This document shows positions 1 to 10,724 of a DNA stretch of 64,000 nucleotides, piece by piece. The translations under genes were made by a program, and so were the position numbers. Origin of the DNA: Burkholderiaceae bacterium (lineage in GTDB: Bacteria; Pseudomonadota; Gammaproteobacteria; Burkholderiales; Burkholderiaceae_E); contig JAMLIN010000014.1 of assembly GCA_023954135.1 (NCBI GenBank), positions 1 to 64,000 of the forward strand, written 5' to 3'. The notes under the pieces were generated by a model. That model ran no database searches, had not been told where the DNA came from, and saw only the letters and a program-made list of their open reading frames with translations. The first letter of the stretch is position 1; every line of letters starts with the position of its first letter.

Positions 1-69
1 GGGGTGTGCGGCGGGCGCGGCCGGGCCCCCGCACCCCGGGGCCCCCGCCCCCCGCGGCACTGCTCCTGT

Positions 70-621
70 TTACTGGTAGACGATGTCCGCGCGGCGGTTC
101 TCGGCGTGGGCGGCTTCGTCGTTGCCGGACGCGCGCGGGCGCTCCTCGCCGAAGCTTACCGCTTCCATCTGCTGATCGCCGACACCCAGGACGGCCAGCG
201 AGCGACGCACCGCTTCGGCCCGTTTCTGGCCGAGGGCGAGGTTGTACTCGCGGCTGCCTCGATCGTCGGTATTGCCCTGGATCGCGATGCGGCGACCGCG
301 ATTGGTGGTCAGGTAGCGGGCATGCGCCTCGACGAGCGGGCGGTACTCGTCGCGCACCACGAAGCTGTCGAAGTCGAAGTAGACGCTGCGCTTGGCGAGG
401 ACGCCTGCGGGATCGTTGAGCGGGTCCTGCTGCTGCTGGCCCGCATCGATCTGCTGGACGGTCCGGCTCGAGTCGCCGATACCGCCGGCACCGGCCCCGG
501 CGGCGCCGGTGTCACGCGACTCGACGACGGCATCCTTGCTCTCGTCGAGCTCGACGCTCGAGCCGCAGGCTGCGAGGCCGGCGCAGACGAGAAGGGTCAG
601 AAGGGTCCGGGTAGGGTTCAT
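70..621 (-). CDS. pal: Peptidoglycan-associated lipoprotein Pal
   Basis: Outer-membrane lipoprotein that binds peptidoglycan and TolB, completing the Tol-Pal machine that constricts the envelope at division. The 183-residue product starts with a lipoprotein signal ending in the lipobox LAAC, with the lipidated Cys at about residue 19. An OmpA-like domain follows, with the VYFDFDSF strand and the peptidoglycan-binding motif NTDDRGSREYN. I chose the ATG at 621 because GGAG lies about 9 bases upstream and the lipobox then falls at a normal distance; an ATG at 636 is in frame. It is the last complete gene of tolQRAB-pal. cpoB, which usually follows, would lie off the left edge. Confidence 0.97.
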   Translation of the reverse strand: MNPTRTLLTLLVCAGLAACGSSVELDESKDAVVESRDTGAAGAGAGGIGDSSRTVQQIDAGQQQQDPLNDPAGVLAKRSVYFDFDSFVVRDEYRPLVEAHARYLTTNRGRRIAIQGNTDDRGSREYNLALGQKRAEAVRRSLAVLGVGDQQMEAVSFGEERPRASGNDEAAHAENRRADIVYQ

Positions 622-688
622 TGCGGGATTCTCCATCGGGATCCAGGTTGCTGTTGCTTGACCGTGGGGCGGGTCGGGAGGCCCGGCT

Positions 689-1972
689 TCAGGGGCCGAA
701 CGGACCCCAGGTCGGCTCGCGGATGTCGTCGGTGTCCGAGCTCATCCGCTGCTTGACGCGTCCGTCCACGGACGCGGCCATGAGCATGTCGCGTCCGTTC
801 GCGCGCGTAGCGTACATGACCCAAAGGCCGTTGGGGGCGAAACTCGGGGACTCCTCCTGGCCGCGGTCGGACAGGCGGGTCTCGGCGCCGCTGCCGAGGT
901 CCTTGACCATGACGTAGAAGCCGCCGTCGCGACGCGACACGAAGGCGAGCTTGCGGCCGTCGGGCGATACCCGGGGGCTGACGTTGTAGTTGCCGTCGAA
1001 GGTGACGCGGTTGACCGCGCCGCCGCTGGTGGCGACGCGGTAGACCTGAGGCGACCCGCCGCGGTCCGAGGTGAAGTAGATCGCCTTGCCGTCGCCCGAG
1101 AAGAAGGGCTCCGTGTCGATGCCGCTCGAGGAAACCAGTCGCCGCGGTTCGCCGCTGCCGTCGGCCGCGATCAGGTAGATCTGCGAGAGGCCGTCGCGGG
1201 TGAGGGCGACCGCCAGGGTGTTGCCGTCGGGCGACCAGGCCGGCGCGCTGTTGCTGCCCTTGAAGTTGGCGACCGCCTTGCGCTGCCCGGTGCTGAGGGT
1301 GTGGACGTAGACGACCGGCTTCTTCGATTCGAAGGACACATAGGCGAGCCGGCTTCCGTCGGGTGACCAGGATGGGGAGATGATCGGTTCCGGCGACGTG
1401 AGCGATGTCTGCTCGTTGCGGCCGTCCCAGTCGGCGATCTTGAGCCGGTAGCGGCCGCCCTGCTTGGTGATGAAGGCGATGCGGGTCGAGAAGATGCCTT
1501 TCTGGCCGGTCAGCTTCTCGAAGACGAAATCGGCCGCACGGTGGCCGGCGTAGCGCAGGTCGCCGGCGCCGGCGACGATCGATTCGCCGCCCAGCCCGCG
1601 CTGGCGCACGCTGTCCGAAAGACGGTAGCGGATGTCGTAGCGGCCGTCGGCCAGACGGGTATACGAGCCGCCGACCACCGAGTCGGCGCCCTGCGCGCGC
1701 AGCGTCGCGAAATCGGGTGTCGCGCTGTCCGAGATGACGGCGCTGGTCTCGATGATGCGGAACATCCCGCTGGCGGCGAGGTCGTTGCGGATCACCGCGG
1801 CGATGTCCTCGGGCAGCTGGCCTTCACCCGCGAAGCTCCCGACCGCGATCGGGTACTGGCTGGCGCCGACGCCGGAGACGTCGAGCCGCATTTCCTGCGC
1901 ATGGGCGGTGGCGATGGCGCCGGCGAGGACGAGTGCCGCGGCGCATCGGAATAGAACACGGGTACGGTTCAT
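689..1972 (-). CDS. tolB: Tol-Pal system beta-propeller protein TolB
   Basis: Periplasmic protein that shuttles between TolA and Pal. The 427 residues match the family length. A Sec signal peptide ends in ATAHAQ, then comes the N-terminal domain and a C-terminal beta-propeller with repeated WSPDG-type blades (PSWSPDGSRLAYVS, PAWSPDGNTLAVAL, PRVSPDGRKLAFVS). The reading frame extends far upstream without homology, so the start at 1972 is set by the signal peptide. It lies 67 bases upstream of pal in the same operon. A 148-base gap separates it from tolA and shows no clear feature. Confidence 0.97.
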   Translation of the reverse strand: MNRTRVLFRCAAALVLAGAIATAHAQEMRLDVSGVGASQYPIAVGSFAGEGQLPEDIAAVIRNDLAASGMFRIIETSAVISDSATPDFATLRAQGADSVVGGSYTRLADGRYDIRYRLSDSVRQRGLGGESIVAGAGDLRYAGHRAADFVFEKLTGQKGIFSTRIAFITKQGGRYRLKIADWDGRNEQTSLTSPEPIISPSWSPDGSRLAYVSFESKKPVVYVHTLSTGQRKAVANFKGSNSAPAWSPDGNTLAVALTRDGLSQIYLIAADGSGEPRRLVSSSGIDTEPFFSGDGKAIYFTSDRGGSPQVYRVATSGGAVNRVTFDGNYNVSPRVSPDGRKLAFVSRRDGGFYVMVKDLGSGAETRLSDRGQEESPSFAPNGLWVMYATRANGRDMLMAASVDGRVKQRMSSDTDDIREPTWGPFGP

Positions 1973-2120
1973 GATTCGGCGATCGGTCGTTGCTCGGGTC
2001 GTCGGAAGCGACGCGTTCGCCGCGACATGCGACGAACGGAGGGAGAGAGAGTTGCCGGGATTATAGCGGACGCTCCCCGGGCTACGTCCGCGGCGTGCCG
2101 GATGGCCGTTTCGCGGCCCG

Positions 2121-3142
2121 TCAGTTGTCACGCGGGCCACGGATGATCGTGAGGCTCGGGGGGCATGTGCCGTTCGCCATGCGCGGGAAGGGATCGGTGC
2201 GCTGTATGCCGCGCTCGGCGGCGCTGTCCCAGCCGGCATGGCCGCTCGACTTGCGCAGGGTCACCGAGGCGACGCTGCAGTCGTCGCGCAGGCGGACCGC
2301 GAACTCGGCCTTGGGATTGCCGGCGAGATCGGGCGGAATGAGGAAGTTCGTATTCGCGCGGATGGCGGAGCGAAGCTGAGCCTGGTAGCCCGCATCCATG
2401 CCGGTGCCGCCGGCATTGCCGCGCGCACCGCTGGCGCCGCCGCTGGGTGCGCCCTGGGTGGCGCCGGTCTCGCTGCCGCCGGCGGCCTGCTGCAGGCTCG
2501 CAAGGTATTCCGTGCGCCGACGCTCCTCCTCGGCGCGGCGCGCCTGCTCGGCGGCCTTGCGCTTCTGTTCCTCGGCGAGCTTCTGCTTTCGTGCCTCCTC
2601 GGCCTTGCGCTTTTCCTCCTCGGCGAGCTTCTGCTTGCGCGCTTCCTCGGCGCGGCGTTTCTCCTCGGCGAGCTGCCGCTGGCGTTCCTCCTCGGCGCGG
2701 CGCTTCTGTTCCTCGGCGAGCCGCTGCTTGCGCTCTTCCTCGGCCCGGCGCTTCTCTTCGGCGAGCTGTCGCTGACGCTCCTCCTCGGCCCTGCGCTTTC
2801 TCTCTTCCTCCTCACGCTTGGCCTTCTCGATCGCGATCTGCGGGTCCGGCGCGGGCTCGGATGGCGGCGGCGGTGGCGGTGGCGGCGCCGGCTGGGGCTC
2901 GGGGACCGGCTCCGGCCGGGGTTGCGGCTGGGGCGTCGGTTCCGGTTGCTCGATGGCGGGCGCCGGGGTCCAGAGCTCGGCGATGACCGGTGGCGGCTCG
3001 CTCGACTTCCACGATATCCCGACCACCAGCATCGCCGCCAGGGCGAGGTGGATCAGCAGCGCCAGGCCGAATGCCTTGATCCGGCCCGAGCGCGAGGGCC
3101 GGGGCCGGTTGGGGAAGCGCTCGGCGAGCGACGGCTTCCTGC

Positions 3143-3146
<4 letters not shown>
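2121..3146 (-). CDS. tolA: Cell envelope integrity protein TolA
   Basis: Inner-membrane protein that spans the periplasm and carries proton-motive-force-driven motion from TolQR to TolB-Pal. The 341 residues show an N-terminal cytoplasmic tail, one membrane helix (about 25-47), a proline-rich stretch (about 58-97) with runs of PPPPPP, and a long Ala/Glu/Lys/Arg coiled coil (about 105-215) built from repeats such as RRAEEERQRQLAEEK. A short TonB-like C-terminal domain carries two Cys (DDCSVAS and GTCPPS) that may form its usual disulfide. The start overlaps the tolR stop by four bases, which implies translational coupling. Confidence 0.96.
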
Positions 3147-3583
<437 letters not shown>

Positions 3584-3613
3584 GGTGACCTCCGGGTCGA
3601 TGCGGGCCGGGCG

Positions 3614-4285
3614 CTAGCGCGCCTGGCGCTGCAGGATGTTGGAGAACTCTTCCATGAAGCTGTCGAAGCGGCTCGACAGGCGGTCGATGTCGTGTGCATA
3701 GCGGTTGTAGGCGATCACCGCGGGAATCGCGGCGAACAGGCCGATCGCGGTGGCGACCAGGGCCTCGGCGATACCGGGTGCAACGGCTGCGAGGGTCGCC
3801 TGGTGGACATTGGCCAGCCCCCGGAACGCGTTCATGATCCCCCAGACCGTGCCGAACAGGCCGATGTAGGGGCTGACCGAGCCCGCCGTGGCGAGCAGGG
3901 GCAGGCCGGATTCGAGCATGTCCAGCTCGCGCTGGTAGGAGGCCCGCATCGCGCGGCGCGAGCCGTCGACGATGGACTGCGGATCGCCCGGCGTCTGCTG
4001 GCGCGCCTTCAGGAACTCGCTCATGCCGGCATCGAAGATCCGCGCCATCGAGCCGGGATCCTTGCGCGACTCGCGGATCTGCTGATAGAGCTGGCCGAGC
4101 TCGCGATCGCGCCAGAACTCGTCCTCGAAGCGGTTGGCGGCGCGGGCGGCCCCCTTGAGGGTGAAGAACTTGCGGAAGATGACGGTCCAGGAAGCGATCG
4201 AGATCAGCACCAGCAGCAGCATCACGGCCTGCACCAGCAGGCTCGCATCGATCACGAGCGAGATGATCGACAGGTCTTGGTTCAT
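3614..4285 (-). CDS. tolQ: Tol-Pal system proton channel subunit TolQ
   Basis: ExbB/MotA-family inner-membrane protein that forms the TolQR proton channel. It has 223 residues, close to the family norm of about 226. The first membrane helix lies near residues 10-32. The later pair of helices lies in the region containing VSPYIGLFGTVWGIMNAF and IGLFAAIPAVIAYNRYA, both hallmarks of the family. The ATG at 4285 overlaps the ybgC stop (ATGA), which fixes the start. The frame stays open upstream, but that translation has no family similarity. Confidence 0.97.
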   Translation of the reverse strand: MNQDLSIISLVIDASLLVQAVMLLLVLISIASWTVIFRKFFTLKGAARAANRFEDEFWRDRELGQLYQQIRESRKDPGSMARIFDAGMSEFLKARQQTPGDPQSIVDGSRRAMRASYQRELDMLESGLPLLATAGSVSPYIGLFGTVWGIMNAFRGLANVHQATLAAVAPGIAEALVATAIGLFAAIPAVIAYNRYAHDIDRLSSRFDSFMEEFSNILQRQAR

Positions 4286-4731
4286 CGGGCGGTCCCCGGT
4301 TGGATGGATTGGGTGAGCCAGTCGGGCAGGCCGACCGGGCGGCCGTCGCTGCGCCGGATCATGGCGATGCGGACTTCGGCGTCGGCGAGGACTTCGTCCT
4401 CGCCCTGGCGGCAGGCCCACTGGTGCAGTGTGGCCGAGGCGCGGCGTGCGCCGGTGACGGCCAGCCCGAGGTTCAGCACGTCGTCGAGCCGGGCCGGCCG
4501 GAGGTACTCGATGCGCATGCCGCGGACCACGAAGACCTCGTCGCGGGCCCGGGCGATCTCGAAATGCGAGGGGCCGCCGAGCGAGCGCAGCCATTCGGTA
4601 CGGGCCCGCTCGAAGAAGCGAAGATAGTTCGCGTAGTAGACGATGCCGCCTGCATCGGTGTCTTCATAGTAGACGCGGATCGGCCAGTCGAAGACCGATC
4701 GGGCGGCGGCGTTCGAGGCTTCGGATGGCAC
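4282..4731 (-). CDS. ybgC: Acyl-CoA thioesterase YbgC (tol-pal associated)
   Basis: Hotdog-fold thioesterase encoded at the head of tol-pal operons in many proteobacteria. The motif YYEDTDAGGIVYYANYLRFFERART contains the catalytic Asp of the 4-hydroxybenzoyl-CoA thioesterase family. No ATG is available near the homologous N-terminus. The GTG at 4731 gives 149 residues, near the usual 135-140, and a TTG at 4773 would add 14 residues. Neither has a strong ribosome site, so the start is uncertain. The stop overlaps the tolQ start. Confidence 0.93.
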   Translation of the reverse strand: MPSEASNAAARSVFDWPIRVYYEDTDAGGIVYYANYLRFFERARTEWLRSLGGPSHFEIARARDEVFVVRGMRIEYLRPARLDDVLNLGLAVTGARRASATLHQWACRQGEDEVLADAEVRIAMIRRSDGRPVGLPDWLTQSIQPGTAR

Positions 4732-4793
4732 GCCGTCGGGAGGAACGAATTCGTCGATCGGTGATTCTATCAATCGCGGGGTTCCGGGAGAAA

Positions 4794-5525
4794 TCAGTGC
4801 ACCATGCCCGCCGGCCGCGGGACCATCTGCCAGGCGAGGCCGGCGAGCAGGACCGCAGCGCTGACGGCGAAGAGGGCCCGCCTCGCCCCGTGGAGCCGGT
4901 ATTCCTCCCAGTCGAAGCGCTCGGACATCACGGTGGCGAGCGCGAAGCCGGCGACCAGCCCGCCGATATGGGCGGCATTGTCGATCATCGTGGCGGTAAA
5001 GCCCATGAAGAGCGAATAGCCGACGAAGATGACCAGCGAGGGCCGCATGGACGCGACCAGGCCCTTCGGCAGCTTGTGCGGCTTGGTGAACAGGGCGGCG
5101 AGCAGGGCCCCGGCGACACCGAAGATCGCACCGGAGGCGCCCACCGAGACGGCGATCCGCGCCGACGAGAACATGCTCGCCAGCGAGCCGAACAGGCCGG
5201 CGAACAGGTATATGATGGCGAACTGGCCGTTGCCGTAGAAGCGCTCGGCGATCCGGCCCATGTTGAGCATCGCCCACATGTTGAAGCCGAGGTGGATGAC
5301 GCCGGCGTGCAGCACGGTCGAGCTCATCAGCCGCCAGGGCTGCTCGAGGGTCGCCGGCAGGAAATTCCCGCCCAGCAGCAACAAGGCCTGCGGGCTCGGC
5401 GACATCCAGTCGACTCCCAGCAGCACCGTCACGATCCAGACGGCGACGTTGACCGCCACCACAGTGGTGGTCACGAAGGTTCGCGGGGTTGCCTCGTACA
5501 GGCGCTGGACGAAGTCCGGCATCAT
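4794..5525 (-). CDS. Rhomboid family intramembrane serine protease
   Basis: Predicted polytopic membrane protease of family S54, with 243 residues and about six or seven hydrophobic helices. The nucleophile motif GASGAIFG and the catalytic His motif NAAHIGG are both present, as is the [21 protein letters not shown] segment typical of the family. The start at 5525 overlaps the ruvB stop (ATGA). A second ATG follows at 5522. The substrate is unknown. Its place between ruvB and the tol genes is positional and does not by itself imply a DNA-repair role. Confidence 0.93.
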   Translation of the reverse strand: MMPDFVQRLYEATPRTFVTTTVVAVNVAVWIVTVLLGVDWMSPSPQALLLLGGNFLPATLEQPWRLMSSTVLHAGVIHLGFNMWAMLNMGRIAERFYGNGQFAIIYLFAGLFGSLASMFSSARIAVSVGASGAIFGVAGALLAALFTKPHKLPKGLVASMRPSLVIFVGYSLFMGFTATMIDNAAHIGGLVAGFALATVMSERFDWEEYRLHGARRALFAVSAAVLLAGLAWQMVPRPAGMVH

Positions 5526-6580
5526 GAGGACGCGGCGGCGTCGCCATCGTCCCAGAGGCCGCCGGTCGGCGAGCTGCGGGGCGCCGCCAGGCCGAAGTGT
5601 CGCCATGCGGCCGGCAGGGCCACGCGCCCGCGCGGCGTGCGCTGCAGGAAGCCCTGCTGGATCAGGTAGGGCTCGATCACGTCCTCGATGGTCTCGCGCT
5701 CCTCGCTGATCGCGGCGGCGAGGTTGTCGAGCCCCACCGGCCCGCCGCCGAACTTCTCGAGGATCGCCGACAGCAGCGCCCGGTCCATCAGGTCGAGCCC
5801 CGCCGCATCCACGTCGAGCATCCGCAGGGCGGTATCGGCGACCGTGTCGTCGATGATGCCGCCGGTGCGCACCTGGGCGTAGTCGCGCACCCGGCGCAGG
5901 AGCCGGTTGGCGATCCGCGGGGTGCCGCGCGAGCGGCGCGCGATCTCGCGCGCGCCGGCCTCCGAGATGCCGGCCTCGAGCAGTCCCGCCGAGCGGGTCA
6001 CGATCCGGCCGAGGTCTTCCTCGCTGTAGAACTCGAGCCGCGCGACGATACCGAAGCGGTCGCGCAGCGGATTGGTCAGCATCCCGGCCCGGGTGGTCGC
6101 CCCGACCAGGGTGAACGGGGCGACATCGAGCTTGATCGAGCGGGCGGCGGGGCCTTCGCCGATCATGATGTCGATCTGGTAGTCCTCGAGCGCCGGGTAG
6201 AGGATCTCCTCGACGATCGGCGAGAGCCGGTGGATCTCGTCGATGAACAGCACGTCGTTGCGCTCGAGGTTGGTCAGCAGCGCCGCGAGGTCGCCGGGCT
6301 TCTCGAGCACCGGCCCCGAAGTCTGGCGCAGGTTGACCCCCATCTCGGCGGCGACGATATGGGCCAGCGTGGTCTTGCCGAGCCCGGGAGGGCCGAACAG
6401 GAGCAGGTGGTCGAGCGGCTCGCCGCGATGGCGCGCGGCCGCCATGAAGATGTCGAGCTGCTCGCGGATGCGAGGCTGGCCGATGTAGTCGGCCAGCGCC
6501 CGCGGCCGCAGCGCCCGCTCGACGACCTCCTCGTTGGGCGAGCCCGGCGCCGGCGTGATCAGGCGGTCGTGCTCGATCAT
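5522..6580 (-). CDS. ruvB: Holliday junction branch migration ATPase RuvB
   Basis: Hexameric AAA+ motor that drives branch migration with RuvA. The 352 residues carry Walker A (GPPGLGKTT), Walker B (FIDEIHRL), sensor 1 (GATTRAG), an arginine-finger region and the C-terminal winged-helix domain ([17 protein letters not shown]). The start overlaps the ruvA stop and the stop overlaps the rhomboid start, giving a tightly coupled ruvC-ruvA-ruvB-rhomboid series. Confidence 0.98.
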   Translation of the reverse strand: MIEHDRLITPAPGSPNEEVVERALRPRALADYIGQPRIREQLDIFMAAARHRGEPLDHLLLFGPPGLGKTTLAHIVAAEMGVNLRQTSGPVLEKPGDLAALLTNLERNDVLFIDEIHRLSPIVEEILYPALEDYQIDIMIGEGPAARSIKLDVAPFTLVGATTRAGMLTNPLRDRFGIVARLEFYSEEDLGRIVTRSAGLLEAGISEAGAREIARRSRGTPRIANRLLRRVRDYAQVRTGGIIDDTVADTALRMLDVDAAGLDLMDRALLSAILEKFGGGPVGLDNLAAAISEERETIEDVIEPYLIQQGFLQRTPRGRVALPAAWRHFGLAAPRSSPTGGLWDDGDAAASS

Positions 6581-7155
6581 GCCTTCACCAGCGACTTGAG
6601 CGCCTGGCGGATGCCGTCGGAGACATCCACGCCGGGCGGGAGCTTGCGACCCGCAGCGTCGGCTTCGCGCTCGGAATAGCCGAGGGCGACCAGCGCGTGC
6701 ACCACATCGGCGAGCGCCGCGTCGGGCGGCGTGTGGCCCGCACCGTCCGCGGGCGGGGCGAAGCGGCCCTTGAGCTCGAGCAGCAGGCGCTCGGCGGTCT
6801 TCTTGCCGATGCCCGGGACCCGGGTCAGGCGGCTGGCATCCTGGGTGGCGACCGCCCGGCCGAGCTCGTCGACCGACATGCCCGAGAGCAGCGCGAGGGC
6901 GATCCGGGCGCCGACGCCGGAGATGCGGATCAGCTGGCGGAAGGCATCGCGTTCGGCCTCGGTGCCGAACCCGAAGAGCAGGTGGGCGTCCTCGCGCACG
7001 ACGAGATGGGTGAGCAGCGTGACCGGCGATCCGATCGCCGGCAACTCGAATACGGTGCTCATCGGCGCCTCGATCTCGTAGCCGACACCGCCGACATCCA
7101 CCAGCAGGGCGGGCGGCCGCTTGGCGAGCAGCTTGCCTGAGAGTCGTCCGATCAT
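6577..7155 (-). CDS. ruvA: Holliday junction DNA-binding protein RuvA
   Basis: Tetrameric subunit that binds four-way junctions and recruits RuvB. The 192 residues begin [10 protein letters not shown]. The OB-fold domain I is followed by two helix-hairpin-helix motifs ([15 protein letters not shown] and [17 protein letters not shown]) and a C-terminal domain III that contacts RuvB. The ATG at 7155 gives the canonical family N-terminus, although the frame remains open upstream. It sits 10 bases downstream of ruvC. Confidence 0.97.
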   Translation of the reverse strand: MIGRLSGKLLAKRPPALLVDVGGVGYEIEAPMSTVFELPAIGSPVTLLTHLVVREDAHLLFGFGTEAERDAFRQLIRISGVGARIALALLSGMSVDELGRAVATQDASRLTRVPGIGKKTAERLLLELKGRFAPPADGAGHTPPDAALADVVHALVALGYSEREADAAGRKLPPGVDVSDGIRQALKSLVKA

Positions 7156-7165
7156 GGCCGCGAGC

Positions 7166-7747
7166 TTACACCACCCGGCCGCCTCGGATCCGGGCGCCGC
7201 GGCGCCGGATCGCCAGGCCGGTGGCGCCCGCGGCGGCGGTCGCCCCGAGCGCGAACTTCGCGGCATGGATGTGGCAGATCGCGCAGGCGAGCGCATCGGC
7301 CGCATCGGCCGCGGGCGGACCGGGAAGCATCAGCAGGCGCTGCACCATCGCGGCGATCTGTCCCTTGCCGGCATGGCCGTGGCCGACCACCGACTGCTTG
7401 AGCTGCAGGGCGGTGTACTCGTGCACCGGCAGGCCGGCGGCCACCAGGGCGGTGATCGCGGCGCCGCGCGCCTGGCCCAGCAGCAGGGTCGAGGCGGGAT
7501 TGACGTTGACGAACACCTTCTCGATCGCGCTCTCGCCGGGTCGGTACTGTCCGATGATCTCGGCGAGGCCGGCATGGATGACGCCGAGCCGGGTCGCGAG
7601 GTCCGCGTCCGGGGTGCGGATCGTGCCGCTGGCGATGTAGGTGAGCCGTCCCGCCTGCCGCCGTACGAGGCCGAAGCCGGTGCGCCGCAATCCCGGATCG
7701 ACGCCGAGGACGATGTCCGGGGCAGTGCGGGCGGTATCGGGCGTCAA
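7166..7747 (-). CDS. ruvC: Crossover junction endodeoxyribonuclease RuvC
   Basis: Resolvase that cuts Holliday junctions, with 193 residues. The four acidic active-site positions are visible: Asp in [11 protein letters not shown], Glu in [12 protein letters not shown], and the late pair in [12 protein letters not shown]. After the catalytic core the protein has a basic, Arg-rich tail ([14 protein letters not shown]), somewhat longer than usual. Its ATG overlaps the purH stop (ATGA), so it is expressed downstream of purH. Confidence 0.97.
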   Translation of the reverse strand: MTPDTARTAPDIVLGVDPGLRRTGFGLVRRQAGRLTYIASGTIRTPDADLATRLGVIHAGLAEIIGQYRPGESAIEKVFVNVNPASTLLLGQARGAAITALVAAGLPVHEYTALQLKQSVVGHGHAGKGQIAAMVQRLLMLPGPPAADAADALACAICHIHAAKFALGATAAAGATGLAIRRRGARIRGGRVV

Positions 7748-9309
7748 TGCCGGAAGTGCCGCACGCCGGTGAAGACCATCGCGACGCCGCGCTCGTTGGC
7801 CGCCGCGATGACCTCGGCGTCGCGTACCGAGCCGCCAGGCTGGATCACGCAGCCGGCGCCGGCGTCGACGACGACATCGAGCCCGTCGCGAAACGGGAAA
7901 AAGGCGTCCGACGCAACCGCCGAGCCCGCCAGCGACAGGGCGGCGTTGCTCGCCTTGATCGAGGCGATCCGCGCCGAATCGATCCGGCTCATCTGGCCCG
8001 CGCCGACGCCCAGGGTCTGGCCGTTACCGCAGAAGACGATCGCGTTGGACTTGACGAACTTGGCGACGCGCCAGGCGAACAGCAGGTCGGCGAGCTGGGC
8101 CTCGGTCGGGGCGATCTCGGTCACCACCTTCAACTCGTCGGGGGCCAGGTTGCGGGCATCGAGCGTCTGCACGAGAAGACCGCCGCCGACGCGCTTGAAG
8201 TCGAAGATGTTGCCGCCCGGCGCGAGCGGGATCTCGAGCAGGCGCACGTTCTGCTTGGCGGCGAAGACCGCGCGCGCGCCGTCGGCGAATCCCGGCGCGA
8301 TCAGGACCTCGACGAACTGGCGGGCGACTTCGGCCGCGGTCTCGGCGTCGAGCGGGCGGTTGAAGGCGATGATGCCGCCGAAGGCGGAGGTCGGGTCGGT
8401 CGAGAATGCCTTGGCATAGGCTTCGCCGCAACTGCTCGCGATCGCGACGCCGCAGGGATTGGCATGCTTGACGATGACGCAGGCGGGCGAGTCGAAGCTC
8501 TTGACGCACTCCCAGGCCGCATCGGCATCGGCGATGTTGTTGTACGAGAGCTCCTTGCCCTGGAGCTGGCGATAGTGCGCGAGCGTGCCGGGGGCGGGCT
8601 GGGCGTCGCGGTAGAAGGCGGCGGCCTGGTGGGGATTCTCCCCGTAGCGCATCTCCTGCGCCTTGTGCCACTGCTGGGTGTAGACGTCGGGCAGGATCCG
8701 CGTGCCGCCGTCGCCCTCGTCGTCGCGCGCGGTCAGGTAGTTGGTGATCGCGGCGTCGTAGGCGGCGGTATGCGCGAAGACCTTCTTCGCCAGGGCGAGC
8801 CGGCGTCCGGCATCGATGCCGCCGGGCCCGCGCACCGCGGCGGCGATCTCGTCGTAGTCGGCCGGGTCGACCACCGTGGCCACGCCGCCGAAGTTCTTGG
8901 CCGCCGCGCGCAGCATCGTCGGCCCGCCGATGTCGATGTTCTCGATCGCGTCCTCGAAGCTGCAGTCGGGCCGGGCCACCGTGGCGGAGAACGGATAGAG
9001 GTTGACCACCAGCAGGTCGATGCGATCGATGCCGTGCTCGGCCAGGGCGGCCATGTGCGCCGGCAGGTCGCGCCGGGCGAGCAGGCCGCCGTGGATCTTC
9101 GGATGCAGGGTCTTGACCCGGCCGTCGAGCATTTCGGGAAAGCCGGTGTGGTCGGAGACCTCGGTCACCGGGATGCCATTGTCGGCGAGCAGCTTCGCGG
9201 TGCCGCCGGTCGAGAGGATCGCGACGCCGGCATCGGCCAGTGCGCGCGCGAGCTCGACGACGCCGGTCTTGTCCGAAACGCTGATCAGTGCCCGTTCGAT
9301 TATCTGCAT
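7744..9309 (-). CDS. purH: Bifunctional AICAR formyltransferase/IMP cyclohydrolase PurH
   Basis: Catalyses the last two steps of IMP synthesis in the cytosol. The 521 residues carry an N-terminal MGS-like cyclohydrolase domain ([16 protein letters not shown], then [11 protein letters not shown]). The C-terminal transformylase domain contains [29 protein letters not shown] and [10 protein letters not shown]. It follows fis by 27 bases and is coupled to ruvC. The order dusB-fis-purH-ruvCAB is common in betaproteobacteria. Confidence 0.98.
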   Translation of the reverse strand: MQIIERALISVSDKTGVVELARALADAGVAILSTGGTAKLLADNGIPVTEVSDHTGFPEMLDGRVKTLHPKIHGGLLARRDLPAHMAALAEHGIDRIDLLVVNLYPFSATVARPDCSFEDAIENIDIGGPTMLRAAAKNFGGVATVVDPADYDEIAAAVRGPGGIDAGRRLALAKKVFAHTAAYDAAITNYLTARDDEGDGGTRILPDVYTQQWHKAQEMRYGENPHQAAAFYRDAQPAPGTLAHYRQLQGKELSYNNIADADAAWECVKSFDSPACVIVKHANPCGVAIASSCGEAYAKAFSTDPTSAFGGIIAFNRPLDAETAAEVARQFVEVLIAPGFADGARAVFAAKQNVRLLEIPLAPGGNIFDFKRVGGGLLVQTLDARNLAPDELKVVTEIAPTEAQLADLLFAWRVAKFVKSNAIVFCGNGQTLGVGAGQMSRIDSARIASIKASNAALSLAGSAVASDAFFPFRDGLDVVVDAGAGCVIQPGGSVRDAEVIAAANERGVAMVFTGVRHFRH

Positions 9310-9336
9310 GGTCTGCCTGTTGTGGTCCGCCGCGGG

Positions 9337-9582
9337 CTATTGCCCGAGCATGCCGTGGTTGATCAGCTTCTTGCGAAGCGTGTTCCGGTTGATGCCGAGC
9401 ATGGCGCTCGCCCGTAGCTGGTTGCCCTGTGCGTGGCGCATGACGACCTCGAGCATCGGGCGCTCGACCGCCTGGATCACCATGTCGTAGACGGCCTGGG
9501 GCCGCGCGCCTTCGAGATCACGGAAGTAGCGCTCGAGATTGCGGGTGACGGCCTCGTCGATGCTGTTGCTGTTCCTGCTCAT
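9337..9582 (-). CDS. fis: DNA-binding protein Fis
   Basis: Small nucleoid-associated regulator of the NtrC C-terminal type, 81 residues. The helix-turn-helix lies at the C-terminus (GNQLRASAMLGINRNTLRKKL), preceded by the dimerisation helices. The start overlaps the dusB stop by four bases, matching the widespread dusB-fis operon in which fis is translationally coupled to dusB. Confidence 0.96.
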   Translation of the reverse strand: MSRNSNSIDEAVTRNLERYFRDLEGARPQAVYDMVIQAVERPMLEVVMRHAQGNQLRASAMLGINRNTLRKKLINHGMLGQ

Positions 9583-10589
9583 GCCGCGAGCCTCCGGTCG
9601 CTGTCCGGTGCCTGGCCGGATTCGGGAGTGGGCGTATCGGCCAGCTCGAGGATCGCGGCGAGCTGTTCCTCGGCCGACTCGAGCCGGAAGAAGCGCGCGA
9701 GGAACTCGCCCGCTCCCGGACGGCCGGCGAGATACCAGTCGACATGCTTCCTGGCGGTGCGCACCCCGGTGAATTCGCCGTGGAACGCGTAATGGTCCAG
9801 CAGGTGCTCGTGGAGCACGCGCACGAAGCCCGCCGGCCCGGGTGGCGGGCGGCGCGTACCGTCGGCGAGCCAGGCGACGATGTCGGCGAAGATCCAGGGA
9901 TTGCCCTGGGCGGCACGGCCGATCATGACCGCATCGGCGCCGGTGGCGGCGAGCACCTCGGCGGCCTTCTGCGGACTGTCGATGTCGCCGTTGGCGACCA
10001 CCGGTATGCGCAGGAGCGACTTGATCTCGGCGATGGTGTCGTATTCGGCGTTGCCCCGGTAGCCGCAGGCCCGGGTACGCCCGTGCACCGCGATCATGGC
10101 GGCGCCCGCCGATTCGGCCGCTCGCGCGAGCATCGGTGCATTGCGCGAATCCGGCGCCGGGCCGGTGCGCATCTTGACGGTGACCGGAACATCGACAGCG
10201 CCGACCACCGCCTCGATGATGCGCAGCGCAAGGCCGGTATCGCCCATCAGCGCCGAGCCGGCCGCGAGATTGCAGACCTTCTTGGCGGGGCAGCCCATGT
10301 TGATGTCGATCACCTGTGCGCCGCGATCGACGTTGAAGCGCGCCGCCTCGGCCATCATGGCGGGATCGCCGCCGGCGATCTGCACCGCGCGCGGCTCGGT
10401 CTCGCCGGCGTGGTCGATGCGCCGGGACGTCTTGACGCTGTGCCAGAGGCGGGGATTCGATGCGGCCATCTCCGAGACGGCGTAGCCGGCGCCGAGCCGC
10501 CGGCAGAGCTGGCGGAACGGCCGATCGGTGACGCCGGCCATGGGCGCGACGAATACCGGGTTCGGCAGCGTGAACGGGCCGAGCTGCAT
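9579..10589 (-). CDS. dusB: tRNA-dihydrouridine synthase DusB
   Basis: FMN-dependent enzyme that reduces specific uridines in the tRNA D-loop. The 336 residues form an N-terminal TIM barrel (APMAGVTDRPFRQLCRRLG, DINMGCPAKKV with the catalytic Cys, MIGRAAQGNPWIF) and a C-terminal helical tRNA-binding domain. The ATG at 10589 gives the family N-terminus MQLGPFTLPNPV. An in-frame ATG at 10679 would add 30 unmatched residues. It is followed directly by fis. Confidence 0.96.
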   Translation of the reverse strand: MQLGPFTLPNPVFVAPMAGVTDRPFRQLCRRLGAGYAVSEMAASNPRLWHSVKTSRRIDHAGETEPRAVQIAGGDPAMMAEAARFNVDRGAQVIDINMGCPAKKVCNLAAGSALMGDTGLALRIIEAVVGAVDVPVTVKMRTGPAPDSRNAPMLARAAESAGAAMIAVHGRTRACGYRGNAEYDTIAEIKSLLRIPVVANGDIDSPQKAAEVLAATGADAVMIGRAAQGNPWIFADIVAWLADGTRRPPPGPAGFVRVLHEHLLDHYAFHGEFTGVRTARKHVDWYLAGRPGAGEFLARFFRLESAEEQLAAILELADTPTPESGQAPDSDRRLAA

Positions 10590-10724
10590 CGTGGGTCGGA
10601 CGGATTCTTGGTGGTGGTTCGCGTTCGCCGGCGGGCTGGCGTGTCGCGCCAGTAGGTCGCGCGTGCCGGTCGCGGACATTCTAGCGGAAAGCCGCTGCCC
10701 AAGAAATGTGCAGCGCAGGGTGAC

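Noticed and set aside
1-69. GC-rich sequence after pal with AGGAG followed by GTG on the minus strand, possibly the start of cpoB
   Set aside because: Only about 20 codons are visible, they do not resemble a signal peptide, and the spacing from AGGAG to GTG is only two bases.
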